A DNA stretch of 64,000 bases from Papilionanthe hookeriana x Papilionanthe teres (Eukaryota > Streptophyta > Magnoliopsida > Asparagales > Orchidaceae): NCBI GenBank assembly GCA_022702705.1, contig CM040427.1, positions 69,538,783 through 69,602,782 of the forward strand, written 5' to 3'. Each line of letters begins with the position of its first letter. The first letter of the stretch is position 1. Under the pieces are notes generated by a model. That model ran no database searches. It was not told where the DNA came from and saw only the letters and a program-made list of their open reading frames with translations. The translations under genes and the position numbers were made by a program. Shown here one piece after another: positions 1 through 11,839 of the stretch.

Positions 1-610
1 TTAGTGTGACGTGACTAAAATATTCAATTCGGTCCTATTGTTTGAGAGATGAAGTGTAGACGTTAGCCCTCGGCGAGGGGAACGTGGAGCTCGAAGTGGC
101 AGCCAGTATCCTCCCAAACTTCAACTCGCAGATTCAGCAATCAAACATGTGATTAATCAATATTCTTTACACCCTGACCAAAGGGTAAAGAATAGAATGC
201 TCATATTTGTCACAAAACCTTAAAATTATCTATTTAAATTCATCAATCACTTAAATTTCTAAACAAGCGAAATATACTTTTTCCGAATAAGCTAAGACTT
301 ATTTAGCAATTAGTTTAATTTCCCGCACTTTCAATACGTATTAATTTTCTACTTAGGTTAAGTTACCTAATTAAAATACTTAGTTTACTTTATTGCGCTT
401 AAATTTAGAATTCCAAATTTTTGTATACTATTTTAAAATTATTATTATTATTATTTTAAAATTAGTTGTTATTTAATTTTCTATTTCCCTCGTGGATCGA
501 TAACCGTGACTCCACTAGTAGCTCAGTATTACTTCGATACGATACGTATACTCGCGTAGCATCCACAACATAAACAATTACAATTCTATACAAATAATAT
601 AGCGGGGTCA
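1..610 (+). repeat. LTR family A, 3' part, with primer-site-like sequence
   Basis: This matches 54470-55066 in order over its whole length, for example ATTCAATT..GTCCTATTGTTTG, GAGATGAAGTGTAGA and GCTCGAAGTGGCAGC. Both copies end in GCGGGGTCA followed by AGTTTTTGG(C/T)G(T/C)CGTT, which resembles the LTR end plus primer-binding region of plant Ty3/Gypsy elements. The 5' part lies beyond the window. No coding sequence follows, so this is a truncated element. Confidence 0.7.
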
Positions 611-659
611 AGTTTTTGGCGTCGTTGCAATTAAATTAAAAATATCATAATATAAAATT

Positions 660-1280
660 GTGGGTCAGAGACATATTAAGAAGGTCAAACAGATGTCCCG
701 AGTGTCTCGACAAGATAAATCTAACGAGCTTAAGATAACTTAATTCCGACATCATCAAGGCACCCAAATGTCCATCAAATGTCGTCTGATCGATGGAGTC
801 TCTCTGGGCCGTCCAATCAGAGTGATTATATTCTTTCATTAAATGAAAGCAGACCTCGATAAATAGAGCTCTACCTCTCTCTTGAGGGGTAGGGAACAGC
901 TTGAAATCTGAAAAAGACTAAAGCTTAGAGAATGAGCTAAAGTCCAGCAGCATCTCGTCGCCGACCATTGTGGACCACTAGTCGTTAATCACCGCCAACC
1001 ACCAGTTTATGACCGCTACCAGCCACCAATCAATGGCCGCCACCGTCACCACTCACTAGTCGCCGCCAATCAAAATTAGTTGCAGCCCACTTCGTACGAC
1101 GAGTTCATCCGCACACCGACTTTCTAGCTTGGAAGATTGTGTAACTCTTTCCTGCCTTTGGGACAAGGGACTGTACTTGTAATCTCTAGTTTATAGTAGA
1201 TCTCTATGTTGAATTCTTATGCAATGTTAAAACGATAAATAATCATTGCTCTACCGCCGTGAATCTTCTAGCACATATCA
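660..1280 (+). repeat. LTR family B, 5'-truncated copy
   Basis: It shares order and wording with the fuller copies at 56160-57193 (+), 37865-38791 (-) and 33722-34560 (-). Common blocks are the CGTCCAATCA block, a TATA-like AAATAGAGC, CTCT..GAGGGG, AGTCCAGCA, a stretch rich in CACCGCCAACCACC, and the end TCTAGCACATATCA. The 5' terminus is missing. It begins about 50 bp after the family A primer-site sequence. Confidence 0.65.
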
Positions 1281-1910
1281 ATAAAGTTGGGAGAAAAAAT
1301 ATATATATTCATGTGTTGCATTTGCTTTTCTCATACCCAATATAGAAGTTGACATATGCATGTGGATAGTAGAGAAATCATTTAAGAATAAAATTTCATT
1401 TTGAATGTAAAAGTGCAATTACTTACTTTTTTAAATTAGCTCATCATTTGTAGTTGTAGTAGTCTAGTTAATTTTCTCCCTTAGAAGTTATACTTGAATT
1501 AAAAACATTCAGTGACTTATCTTTTATAACAAAATTCTAATTTGTGATTTTAAGATCGCTTTGTGATTGTAATAGTCTAGTCGATTTCTCCATTACAAGT
1601 TTTTCTAATGCAATTTTTTGCTTCAACTTGCAAATTACAAAAAAATGTCAATTCCACTTTTATATTATGAATTCCATTTAGATTTTGTTTTCCAACTCTT
1701 TTCCATTTGTTAAGAAGAATTAATACTTATAGTCCCTGTTAGTAATATTATCTTGCCTAACATAAATAACAACACAAGGATCTAAGCAATTAGTGTGAAT
1801 AGACATGAATGGAAAGTCGCAAGATCAATATTTGATATTAGAAGTGAAAAGAAAGATGTCACGATTTAAGATAATAAGATAACTCAAGCACTCAAAGATG
1901 AAGTTCAAGC
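1281..1910. other. AT-rich intergenic sequence, no gene seen
   Basis: No frame of useful length or recognisable protein similarity was seen. The sequence is AT-rich and holds no clear repeat structure beyond short runs. Confidence 0.5.
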
Positions 1911-2126
1911 TAGGGGTGTAAACGAATCGAACACGAAAAACAGAGCTAGTGTTCATGTTTGAAATGTTCGAACACATCACTGTTCGTCTTTGGTTCGTTT
2001 AACAAACCGAACGAAAAAAAATTTGTTCGTGTTCGTCTTGTTTGCTTATCGAACGGATCGAACACGAAATTCTTGGCGAACCGAACACGAAGTGTTAGCG
2101 AACAACGAGCTTTTTTTACAGCTCTA
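1911..2126 (+). mobile_element. hAT-type MITE, short copy
   Basis: It starts TAGGGGTGTAAACGAA and ends ACAGCTCTA, the imperfect inverted termini shared with the copies at 16.9, 21.9 and 40.5 kb. The inside is made of repeated GTTCGTGTTCG / CGAACACGAAC words. Flanking 8-mers are GTTCAAGC and GTTCTAGC, a target duplication with one mismatch. This 216-bp copy lacks the AT-rich core of the 700-bp copies. The reading frames across it are only a by-product of the repeated words. Confidence 0.75.
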
Positions 2127-2529
2127 GTTCTAGCAACAAGAGGAACATAAACTAACCACTTCATACAGACTTCAACACTAAGCTTCAAGATTTTAACTAA
2201 TATGTGTGGTCTTCTTTCTATCAAAACAAGTTTCATCCAATGGTTACTTGACTGCAGCAAATGATGGTAATGTTAATCCCATATATATGATGAAATTTGA
2301 TGCATTATTTAATCAGAACTCAGAAGTAATTCAGATTTAATGAGAAATTATAAATTAATCACATAATTAGAATTTTTGGGTCAAATTTAAGCAGAATTAA
2401 GAAGTTTTATAAGCTAATAACAAATCATATAGAAAAAAATTACAAACATTAGCAAGTCAATAACAAATTACGCAAAAAAGGCTAGTAAAAAAGTTTACCG
2501 AAATAAGATATGCACGCATTGGTTTTATT

Positions 2530-3090
2530 TTCTGTTGAAAGATTTTTTATTTTGAAAATAAAACCGAATAGATTTCAAATATTTGATTATTTAAATGATC
2601 GAACATGACATTATAGTGTGTTCACTTATTCAAATTAAGAAATTTATGATAGTTACTTGGATTGCAAAAATACCAACAATCTTTCCACTATCTAATCCGA
2701 AGATTAGATATAATTTAGATTATTTGGGCTACAATTTTCCTATAAGTGAAAATCTCTATAATTAATTACATCTTAAGTAATCGAAATCACTTAAGAAAAC
2801 TCTTGATTAAGATTGAGGTTATGTCATCAAGAATTCAATGTTTAGTTTCCATGATTTATTATAAAAAAATCAAATGAGAAAGACTCAATCTCGAACAGTT
2901 GTTTTTGGAACCCAAATGAATGAAAAATATGAGATGTCAAAAATACCGAGAAAACTCCAGTGACATCCAACTATCCTATGATTTGAATTTACATTTTCTA
3001 AAGAGAAGTTATTTGATGTTTTCAATCCTGCAATTTATTTAGAAATTTAGGACTTATATCCCATGATACAAGACCGTGAGAAAGCCCAAG
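2530..3090 (+). repeat. LTR-like family C, diverged copy
   Basis: The stretch ATTAATTACATCTTAAGTAA, then ACTCTTGATTAAGAT, GAGGTT and the following 250 bp match in order the reverse complement of about 61.9-62.2 kb and the start of the same block at 63.9 kb. The copy is diverged. Its ends cannot be set from the sequence. Confidence 0.5.
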
Positions 3091-5859
3091 AAGACGAGAA
3101 TTCACATCATGCTAAAAGAATGACCTAATGGTCCTAAAATTAATGTGATGTTCACCGAAGAAATTGAAACATCAAAACCTAATCTAAAGAAAAAAAAGTA
3201 AACAATCAAACATGCAGAATGGACTTACAACCCTGCTTCAGAAGGGTTGTCATCTAAATCACTTAAACACATTTAAAAACCATGTAGGCTGGTCTCAATA
3301 AATGGCATATATGGAATGTTATTATTTATTTAATAGTAGTAAGCAATCATATCGATCAAGATACTTAAGTATGTTTGGCATGCAAAATGTTCTATGACTA
3401 ATACGAGTTTATTTTTGAGTTAATTCCTAGTGTCAAGTGATCAACAACAACCTATGAATAGGAATGCATATCTTTGATGATGAATGCGCAGAAGATTTGT
3501 TCAAAAGGCTAATCAATATGCAGAGACAAAACTCACTCTATAAAGTAGTGGTTCTCACGGGTCAAACTACACCTTTAAATGCAATGAGTGAGAGTCTAAA
3601 GAGAATGAATAGAATCAATATGTAACGAGCATGCCTATGATGACATTTTTGTGGCTATTCCTAAATCGTAAAGAGGTTCCTACTCAAGTTTATTTAATCA
3701 TCAAATTTTTTTTATTTTAGAATGCATGATTAACTAGTTGTGAATGCAGTGTGTCAATGCAATTTTTTTTGGGGTTATGTGTTTTATTTTATCTCAAAAA
3801 AATATGTTTCAATTTTTTTAGTTGGAGCAGAAATTATAGTCCTTATAAAGCCTATCGCAAATTCAGACAAAAAACGCACAGAGCAATGCCGTAAATTTTG
3901 ATAAGACCTATTGAGGCCGACAGAAACAACATCAAAGCAAAGACAAGACTAAGGTTACCAACCTTAGACCTACGTCAGACTCATTAGCCTTAAACTGAAA
4001 TACGAAGACAATTGTCGTTTAGTTGGGATTCATCGTTCACAATTTGTTCATCCTCTTATTAATCATTCGGATGTCAATAGTTTACTAACTAAGATAAACA
4101 CCCTGACGCTATAAAATAAAAGATTGAATAAGAAAGAAAAGCCTATGATACTATAACAAATTAGCTCAACTAAGCCCTAGGTTACTAAAGCAGCCCTACA
4201 AAAACACGTTAGCACATCTTTGGTTTACCATAATAACATATAAACATGTAAAGCAAACAAGTGTAACCTAAACTGACAAGTAGAGGAATGCATAAAAATT
4301 ATTATTTACTCTTCCTAAACATTCAGTCTAGCGAAACAATCCGCCCTGACAAAACATTTCTAATGTGCAAACCACAAAATTATTTACTTATTTACGTTCA
4401 CAGGTTAGCGACCTATGATGTCTAAGGTTGGTAAGTGTGAAGGTGATAAAAATAAATTGAATTTTATTTAGATATGAGATCGATTAAGATCTCATAGTTT
4501 CATCATTCTGGCACCGTTGGTTTTGGATCTACTTAGTCAAGAAAGGTAGTTAGTCTATTTTAATTGAAAGATTCTTGTCAGCAACTATGGGTTGCATCGT
4601 CAAAAAATCATCACAAACCCAAAAGTTGATTATTATTATTATTCAATTTGTCTAGGTTTGAAGTTGGTATTGATTTTTTTATTAAAAAAAATTTAGTTAA
4701 GTGGACCTGAATTATCTTAAGACTTCTATTAGTTGTTCCGTTTGAATTTAAGTGATTTATAAAATCCTCAGAGTTTTAATAGGGGGTTTTTCAGAATTGA
4801 ATTCCAAATGACCTCCATGATTCTCTGGTATGTTTATTGTTCATTTGAAATATTTATGAATTATACTAGATGGCTTATTTAAGCTTTATTAAAATTCTCT
4901 TGATGAAAAATATTACATTTTTTATTCCAGTTCTCCTTGTTCGATTTATTTTTTTTATTGATTGTTTGGTGAAAATTTCATCGATTTGAAGTTTTGTCAA
5001 AAAAATTTTAAGAGTTTTATTTTTATTTTATGAAGATTATTTTTGAATTTTTAATTTTTTTTTTGTTAGAAGAATATCGTTGGCATGTAGATGTAAATTT
5101 TATGAAACAAGGGTGAAAATATCAAGAGTTTAATAAGGAAGGAAAATTATTGAAGGGACCCAAGAAGTTCTCCCCAGTTGCACACTAATCGAAAGAATAT
5201 CTCAACGAAATGCCACAAGGTGTGTCATCCAAAAGGGGAGCTACAAGTCTTCGTTGTTCGAAAGAGTTGGAAAGACGATATTGTCTAAATTAGTATTTTC
5301 AAATGGGATTATTAAGTTTCAAAATGATTCTTTTATTTTTTTTAGGATCCAAAAAGTTATTAAAGATGCATTCATCAAATTAATACGGCAATCTTCTGTC
5401 GCAGAGTTTTAATCCCAAACATATGTCCTACATTCGCTTCCCTAGGGTTTCGTTATGAGCTAAAATCAAATTATGCATTTGTGCTTGTCACCCTAGACAT
5501 GATTCCTACATTATCAATGTTAGGGTTCTTCTTTCCAAATATAAAATAAAATGAATAGCATAAAGGAGAAAGGAATAACATATAACATCATTAAGTAAAG
5601 CATGTATAACTAAATGCAGTGAACAAGTAAAGAGTAAAGATATATGTGACACTCTATAAATTGTTTTAAGCAGAAAATGTGCAAATGAGATGTTGATCAT
5701 ATAACCGATCAAATTGTTTAATGCCACTGACATCTCATTTATTTCCAACCAAAATGATAAGCCACGAAATCTCAATTTCTCATGAGCGAAAACCATCGAC
5801 ATTTCATATTTCCATAATTGAAATCATCGAACAATCAAAATTACCTCATCAAAATTTTC
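3091..5859. other. Intergenic sequence without a recognisable gene
   Basis: This is AT-rich DNA with many stops in all frames. The opposing frames at 5506-5990 show no family resemblance and overlap a minisatellite. I see no transposon termini I can defend. Confidence 0.5.
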
Positions 5860-6040
5860 TGATATTCACAAACAAATGCATTGAACCTTTCAAATTTTTA
5901 CCAACGAACACATGCAAACTTTCAAGTTTTCACAAACGAATATGCCGAAACTTTCAATTTTTCACAAACGATCATATTAAAACTTTCTGATTTTCACAAA
6001 CAGTCATATTGAAATTTTTGAATTTTCATAAAATGAGAAC
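5860..6040. repeat. 32-bp minisatellite, about five to six units
   Basis: Units of about 32 bp follow each other with the core TTTTCACAAACGA and the end AAACTTTC. Two neighbouring units can be aligned without gaps at 32 bp. The units decay towards the right end, where TTTTCATAAAATGAG replaces the core. Confidence 0.7.
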
Positions 6041-6355
6041 ATTTCATATTGTCATGAACCTAAACATAGAGTTTTCATAATTTCATAAAATGGGAGCATT
6101 AAAACTCTAGATTTCATATATGTGATCCCTAATCTTTTAAAGTTTATATTCATATCATCAAACTTCTAATAATAACATATTTCTTTATATTTAATATTAA
6201 GAAAGTTTTGCATATTAATTAAAGTATTAAAAATATAAAGTTTTAATGGTTTGAGATTATATATAAGTTTATATAATTGACTTTGGATATTAAAGTTTTA
6301 CATGAAGAGCTAAGTGGTAGCTATGCAAGTATATACAATGAGAGAGCCAAGAAAT

Positions 6356-6358
<3 letters not shown>

Positions 6359-6425
<67 letters not shown>
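6359..6425. repeat. (AT)n microsatellite
   Basis: Uninterrupted alternating A and T over about 65 bases. Confidence 0.95.
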
Positions 6426-6428
<3 letters not shown>

Positions 6429-6609
6429 TTATTTATTATCTATACAAATATATCAAAAAGCTTAAAAATTTTGCACATAGATAGTTAAATTAAAGTTTAT
6501 GCAAGTGTAGATATAGCCGAAATCTAAACAAAATTACACACACGTGCGTGATTATATTTGAATGTTAAGAAGATAAATATCATGTTTTTTTTCAGATTTG
6601 GAATCTGTT

Positions 6610-6839
6610 TGACCTTTTAATTATACATTAAAAGCTTCTAAAAATGGGTTAATGGTTTGATTTGATCTTTTAACTTAGATTTGACCATTTTTTTGTTGGT
6701 TTGAGTATAAGTTTGTTGAAATTAAATTCTAGCTGATCTTTTATTCGAATTTGAATATTCCTTAATCTAAAAATATCTCGAGATCCGTGTAATCGCCACG
6801 AGATTCATATCAAATGATAAAATTTGTTGATACGTACCA
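6610..6839 (-). repeat. LTR family B, 5' end fragment
   Basis: It resembles 38560-38791 in the same orientation: TCTCGAGATC(C/T)GTGT, GAGATTCATATCAAATGAT, AATTTGTT and a TACGTACCA terminus. Only the 5' third of the LTR is recognisable. Confidence 0.45.
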
Positions 6840-7560
6840 AGTATCTATAATTATTATTATTGAAAGTCATTAAATTAAAAAAAAGTGCATATGAGTTTAA
6901 TATTACAACTATTTCTTATATAAATTATACTTTTATTTAATATAAATCTAATGTTAAAATAGCAAATATTATCAGAACTCTCATAATTAATTTTCTTTTG
7001 CAAAAAAAATATTTTCTTTTGGAAAAAGGTTTAGCTATAGTGACCACTAAATTATAAATTAATTATTATAGTATGTTTTAAACCAAAATCTATTTATTTG
7101 AGAGAAGACATCGTACTAATTCTCACATAAGGATAATTACTATATACAGAGAACGCACACAGTTCTGTGTGTGCACTACTATTAATCCCGCATTACCCCC
7201 ATGATAATCTAGGAATAACACTGAAATGGAACCTGCGAAAGTTATTGAGTTATTGGAATAAATACCTAATAACCTGTTAATAACCCCCAAATAAGCCTAA
7301 AATAGATATTATTGAGGGGTTATTCCGCACGTGCGTTCTCCACATGAAACAATGTCTCCTCACATAAGCCTTGCACCCAAGAAAAAAATTGAGTAGAAGG
7401 AGAAGGGCAATATAGCAATAAGTATTAAGTGCAGAAAAATATGAATTTAGAGTTGTCATAGTAATAATGTGATGATATTCACGATAAGTACATTATCCAC
7501 AGGCAATATTCACTCATATGTAAAAGCAGAGTACAATAAACTGAACTAGTAACCAATTGT
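6840..7560. other. Upstream region of the ABCG gene
   Basis: This is AT-rich non-coding sequence. ACAATAAACTG near 7533 and GGAATAAACT near 7565 are the only weak TATA-like words close to the gene, so no promoter is asserted. The 60-aa minus-strand frame at 7277-7459 has no family resemblance. Confidence 0.4.
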
Positions 7561-7650
7561 TCATGGAATAAACTTTAGAGCATCATCACGAGGGACATGA
7601 ATAAAGGATTCCCCTTCATCTCCTTCCTCCCCCTCTCCCCTTCCATTCTC

Positions 7651-9435
7651 ATGGCCAACCAAACTCCCCCACAACTCTCTCCACCCCCACCAACACATGA
7701 ATGTAGCGAGCTCACAGCTCGCTCCATTTATTACTCCAAACCATCCGCTGCGCTCAGCCGCCTCCTCTCTCCCCTGCACCCTCCCCCACCAACCTATATT
7801 CTCCGCAACGTCTCCCTAACCATCCGTTCCGGCGAGATCCTCGCCATCGTAGGCCCCAGCGGTGCCGGCAAATCAACTCTCCTAGACATTCTCGCCACCC
7901 GCACCTTCCCCACCTCCGGCCAACTCCTCCTCAACTCCTCCCCTGTTCACGCCCCCTCCTTCCGCCGCCTCTCCGCCCACCTCCCCCAACAAGACCACCT
8001 TCTTCCTTTCCTCACTGTCTCTGAAACCTTCCACTTATCCTCCTGCCTCCTCCTCCCCCCCTCCTCCGCCTCATCCACCGCCTCCAACCTCCTCAACGAC
8101 CTACGCCTCTCCCACATCTCCCATTCCCTCCTCTCCTCGTCCCTCTCCGGCGGCGAACTCCGCCGCATCTCCCTTGGCCTTAGCCTCCTCCGCAAACCCT
8201 CCATCCTTATTCTAGATGAACCTACCTCCGGACTCGACAGCGCTTCCGCTAACCTCGTCATTCGATCCCTCCGCCACGCTGCAACCACTCACCGCCGCCC
8301 AGCCGTCATTCTCTCCATCCACCAACCCTCATCCCAACTCCTGTCCTCCTTCGACTCCTTCCTCCTCCTCTCCCGCGGCACCGTTCTACACCACGGCGAC
8401 CTCACCTCCCTCTCTTCCTTTCTCTCCTCCTCCGGTTTCCCTCTTCCCAACCACCTTAACCCTCTCGAACTCGCCCTCGAAGTCCTCCCCCTCCTCCCCA
8501 CTCCTCCCTCACCTCCTCCCCCACAACCCCGCGGCCCACCCACCGCCGGCAAACTAATCACCGTTCTTTACCCAAGCCCCCGATCCCGCGAAATCTCCGT
8601 CCTCCACCTCCGTTTTTGGAAAGCAATTTACCGCTCAAAACAGCTTCTTTTAACCAATACACTCGAAGCTCTGCTCGTCGGCTTCTTCCTTGGCACCATT
8701 TATATAGGCGTTAACTACGACGAACAGGGGATGCAGAAACGGCTCGGCTTCTTCGCCTTCACACTAACATTCCTCCTCTCCACCACCACAGAAACTCTAC
8801 CCATCTTCGTCTCAGAACGATCGATTCTCCTCCGCGAGGCCTCAGCTGGTGTCTACCGTCTCTCCTCACACCTCATAGCCAACACTCTCGTCTTCCTCCC
8901 CTACCTCTTCTTTATATCATTTCTCTACGCCTGCAGCGTCTACTTCCTGGTTGGACTCTGCGCCAAGTGGACAGCTTTCGTTTCATTCGTGTTCATAGTG
9001 TGGGCAGTGGTGCTGGCGGCGAACTCCTTCGTCTTGTTCGTGAGTGCAGTGGCGCCGGATTACATTGCCGGAACGTCGGTGGTTACTCTGGCACTCGCCG
9101 GATTTTTTCTGTTTTCCGGCTACTTTTTGAGGAAGGAGAGAATGCCGGAGTACTGGGTCTTCATGCATTACATGAGTCCGTATAGGTATGCGCTAGACGC
9201 CATGCTGGAGAATGAGTATGGGTGTGAAGCGGAGAGGTGCTTTGAGTGGGAAGGGGAGATGGGGGGAAGTAAGGGGAGAGAGTGCAGGGTGAGGGGAAGA
9301 GATGTGTTGGCAGAGAGGGGGTTGAGGGAGGGGGGGAAGTGGGTCGGGTTGCAGGTGCTTTTTGGGTTTTTCGTGTTTTATCGGCTGCTTTATTTGCTGG
9401 TGCTTCACCGGCGCGCGTTCAGCTTCAAGAGATAG
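7651..9435 (+). CDS. ABC transporter G family half-transporter (ABCG4/ABCG8 type)
   Basis: This is a plant WBC/ABCG half-size exporter with the nucleotide-binding domain first and the membrane domain second; such proteins dimerise in a membrane, and the substrate cannot be told here. In the frame opened by ATG 7597 (612 aa), the Walker A GPSGAGKST is at residues 86-94, signature LSGGE at 183-187, Walker B ILILDEPTSG with D207/E208, and H-loop H242 in SIHQPSS. Hydrophobic segments run from about residue 350 to the C terminus, with the typical SGYFLRKERMPEYW and YMSPYRYALDA stretches. I chose ATG 7651 (MANQ..., 594 aa) because family proteins start close to the nucleotide-binding domain and the extra 18 residues look like translated leader; 7597 is possible. 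There are no introns, as usual in this subgroup. All catalytic motifs are intact. No close AATAAA was seen downstream. Confidence 0.93.
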   Translation: MANQTPPQLSPPPPTHECSELTARSIYYSKPSAALSRLLSPLHPPPPTYILRNVSLTIRSGEILAIVGPSGAGKSTLLDILATRTFPTSGQLLLNSSPVHAPSFRRLSAHLPQQDHLLPFLTVSETFHLSSCLLLPPSSASSTASNLLNDLRLSHISHSLLSSSLSGGELRRISLGLSLLRKPSILILDEPTSGLDSASANLVIRSLRHAATTHRRPAVILSIHQPSSQLLSSFDSFLLLSRGTVLHHGDLTSLSSFLSSSGFPLPNHLNPLELALEVLPLLPTPPSPPPPQPRGPPTAGKLITVLYPSPRSREISVLHLRFWKAIYRSKQLLLTNTLEALLVGFFLGTIYIGVNYDEQGMQKRLGFFAFTLTFLLSTTTETLPIFVSERSILLREASAGVYRLSSHLIANTLVFLPYLFFISFLYACSVYFLVGLCAKWTAFVSFVFIVWAVVLAANSFVLFVSAVAPDYIAGTSVVTLALAGFFLFSGYFLRKERMPEYWVFMHYMSPYRYALDAMLENEYGCEAERCFEWEGEMGGSKGRECRVRGRDVLAERGLREGGKWVGLQVLFGFFVFYRLLYLLVLHRRAFSFKR

Positions 9436-9584
9436 GTGCTGAGTCTGTGAAATCTTTATGTTTTCGTTTTATTTTTATTTTATTTTATTTACATTTTTGT
9501 AGAATCTTATTTAAGGAAAATTTGATTTATTCTGTATTAAAATGAGGCTAATTTTATTTGCATTTTGAAAGCTTTCTTGAGTTC

Positions 9585-9955
9585 TAGTGCACAAAAATTT
9601 AACCAAAAGATAAAGTAAATGTTGAGAATTTTAGTGCAAAGAAACGCAAATTCAGAATAAAAATGTAAAGATTTAATGAGGTTCGACAAAAAAGACTACG
9701 TCCTCGAGACTTTTTTTCAATTTTAGAAAAGAGTACATTATACCTCTTAGAGTTATAATACGCATATATACATAGTCCTGGTGTACAATATATAATTACA
9801 AAATTATTAATGTACTATACTGCGTCCCACACTCCCAACCCACATAACATAACTCCCCTGATTGAATAGATGGTTCAGCTACATTGGCTCGCTCCATTTT
9901 GCTCCAACATCTATCGTTTATCTAGTATATGAGTCATATCTAATAATAAAGAAGA
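9585..9955 (-). repeat. Solo Copia-type LTR
   Basis: Read on the minus strand it opens TATTAGATATGACTCATAT, has CGAGGACGTAG and GTCGAACCTCATTAAATC in order, and matches the LTRs at 11840, 17863 and 45937. No internal coding region flanks it. The 3' boundary is approximate. Confidence 0.6.
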
Positions 9956-10678
9956 TGAGATACAAATGATAGGAATAGAACAGGTACAAGTCTTTATACA
10001 AAAATATAGTAGAATATAAAGAGCTTGTGGAACACAGCGACTTAACATATTCCATACGATAGATGCATAGAATAAGAGACAAAATAGAATGTGTAGTAGT
10101 CATAGCTGGCAAAATCACAGCAACTATTGATATCCAGATTTCAATTGAACCAGCTCATTAGGAAATAAAAATGATAAGCGTCATACATTCTACTTGATGC
10201 TCTCAATTAAGGGGTTAATTTAACGAACGCTGGTGATGAACATGAAGAATCTATATCGTTGAGCATGATTCTGGTGATGATTTGAACAAAATAATTGTTA
10301 CTACATCATTAAGCGACTCATCAGAGGAGGTTAACGAAGATATGCAAGTGTTATTTTGTTTTTACTTTGTACTTTTATGTTTTCAGTTGTATTAAAAAAA
10401 TTGATTTTTTAGTTGTCGTCGTTCCGGCCATTCACCAAGTTCGTTGAAGCTTTCCTCCTGCCTATCAATCTTTTTATTTCTGCATTTTTTTCCTTTTTGG
10501 TGGTGTTAAGTAGACATTCAGCATCAATTCATCGACACTTCATCACTTCTGGTTTTTTCTTCGTGGACAATAAATTCAGAAGCATTCATGGTCACGACTG
10601 ATGGTCGTGTACATTGTTGGTATTATGGTATTGTGCTCATGGTCAGATTGTTTGTGGGCAATTGTTGGGTATTGCATT
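9956..10678. other. Intergenic sequence, no gene seen
   Basis: Mixed AT-rich sequence. The 62-aa frame at 10413-10601 has no recognisable motif. Confidence 0.5.
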
Positions 10679-10848
10679 CAGGACATGAGACATAAATTTG
10701 CGTCTGGTGTCTAATTAAAATTTGTTAAGTAAAAATATGGATCCCACTGAAATACACTGGTTTTTTGTTTTTTAAAAGTGTGGGACTCACTCTGATAAAT
10801 TGACAATTTCAATTAGGCACAGGATGTAAATTTACGTTCAGTGTCCTG
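10679..10848. mobile_element. MITE with about 45-bp terminal inverted repeats
   Basis: The left end CAGGACATGAGACATAAATT and the reverse complement of the right end CAGGACACTGAACGTAAATT keep matching for about 45 bp. Both flanks offer ATT as a possible 3-bp target duplication. The superfamily cannot be assigned with confidence. Confidence 0.65.
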
Positions 10849-11190
10849 ATTCAATAATTAATCTGTTTCCTATTGCAATTACTTCAAAATTTTCATAGAC
10901 AGTCGTATAGAGCCGTCAAATAAAAGCCGTAGAGAATCCTGCCACCTTTTCAGAACTTTGAAAGCAGAAGAGAATTGATTTTATTACAACAGTTCTATTA
11001 GTTTTTTTTAAGAAAAAATTGTCCGTCGCCCAATGAAGGGGCGACTATTGCATGGAAACACATTACGTGGAAATGTTTAAATTGTTTTTTTTTACTTACT
11101 AATTTAGCTAGTTTAAATTAAAAAATAACTGTTTTGAAAATTTGTCTAATAATAAACGAGCTAGTCTTTTCATCACCGAAGTCTGTAATC
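10849..11190. other. Intergenic sequence, no gene seen
   Basis: AT-rich with stops in all frames; nothing recognisable. Confidence 0.5.
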
Positions 11191-11191
11191 G

Positions 11192-11450
11192 TAGGGCCTG
11201 TTTGGGGCAGCTTATTTGTTGTGGTGGCGTTTTGAAAACGCACCAGGCCTATTTGGGTAAACTGCATTTTGACAGTTTATGCATTTCCTAAATGCTGAAA
11301 ACATCATTTTCACATCTCACCTATCTAGTTGCGGTGACAACTTTCTAGATGTGGTTTGATTTTTTCAAAAAAATAAAAATTTATAATAGCATATTATTCT
11401 TAATCAACTTATCATCAAATTATTCAATAAACTGCAGCTGCTCGCTCTTA
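11192..11450 (+). mobile_element. Harbinger-like MITE, GGCCTGTTTGGGGCAG family
   Basis: It starts GGGCCTGTTTGGGGCAG, continues TTTTGAAAACGCACCAG, AATGCTGAAAAC and AAATAAAAATTTATAATAGC, and ends near CAATAAACTGCAGCTGC. The same order is found at 20514-20750 and, reversed, at 30347-30629 and 27590-27740. The right terminus is diverged. Confidence 0.6.
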
Positions 11451-11839
11451 ATCTTTCTTGAATGTTGTGTGGAGCAGCTGAGCTATAATAACGGTTAAGG
11501 CATGGATTAATGCATTTATTTTCCTATATCAAATGGCTTGTGGGCGGCCTTTTCACCCTTGTCATTGCATGGAAGCTAAGTGACGATTTGGGCCTCCAAA
11601 GGCTTTGCCTTCGTGAAATTCGGTCCTTTCAATCATGATAAAATATTAGATACGGACTTTATATGTATGTGAATTCTTTGTACAATTGTATTGTACAAGT
11701 ACAACAATGTATAACACTATTGTACAAGGAGACCACACTGAAAAAAGTTATAAAAGCAGAAGATGCCATCAGCTTTAATATCATAAACTGGAATGCGTGG
11801 TACATCTTTCATGCTATGTCTCCGCAAATATTTTATTTA
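11451..11839. other. Intergenic sequence, no gene seen
   Basis: Nothing coding was recognised. A short palindrome-rich stretch with repeated TTGTACAA words lies around 11680-11730. Confidence 0.5.

Noticed and set aside
1946..2260. 104-aa and similar frames over the hAT MITEs (also 16940-17143, 21777-22049, 22351-22554)
   Set aside because: They recur with every MITE copy in either direction and merely read GTTCG/CGAAC words; no transposase motif.
7947..8561. Minus- and plus-strand frames of 90-113 aa inside the ABCG gene
   Set aside because: They are open only because of the C/T-rich codon use of the real gene; they have low-complexity residues and no domains.
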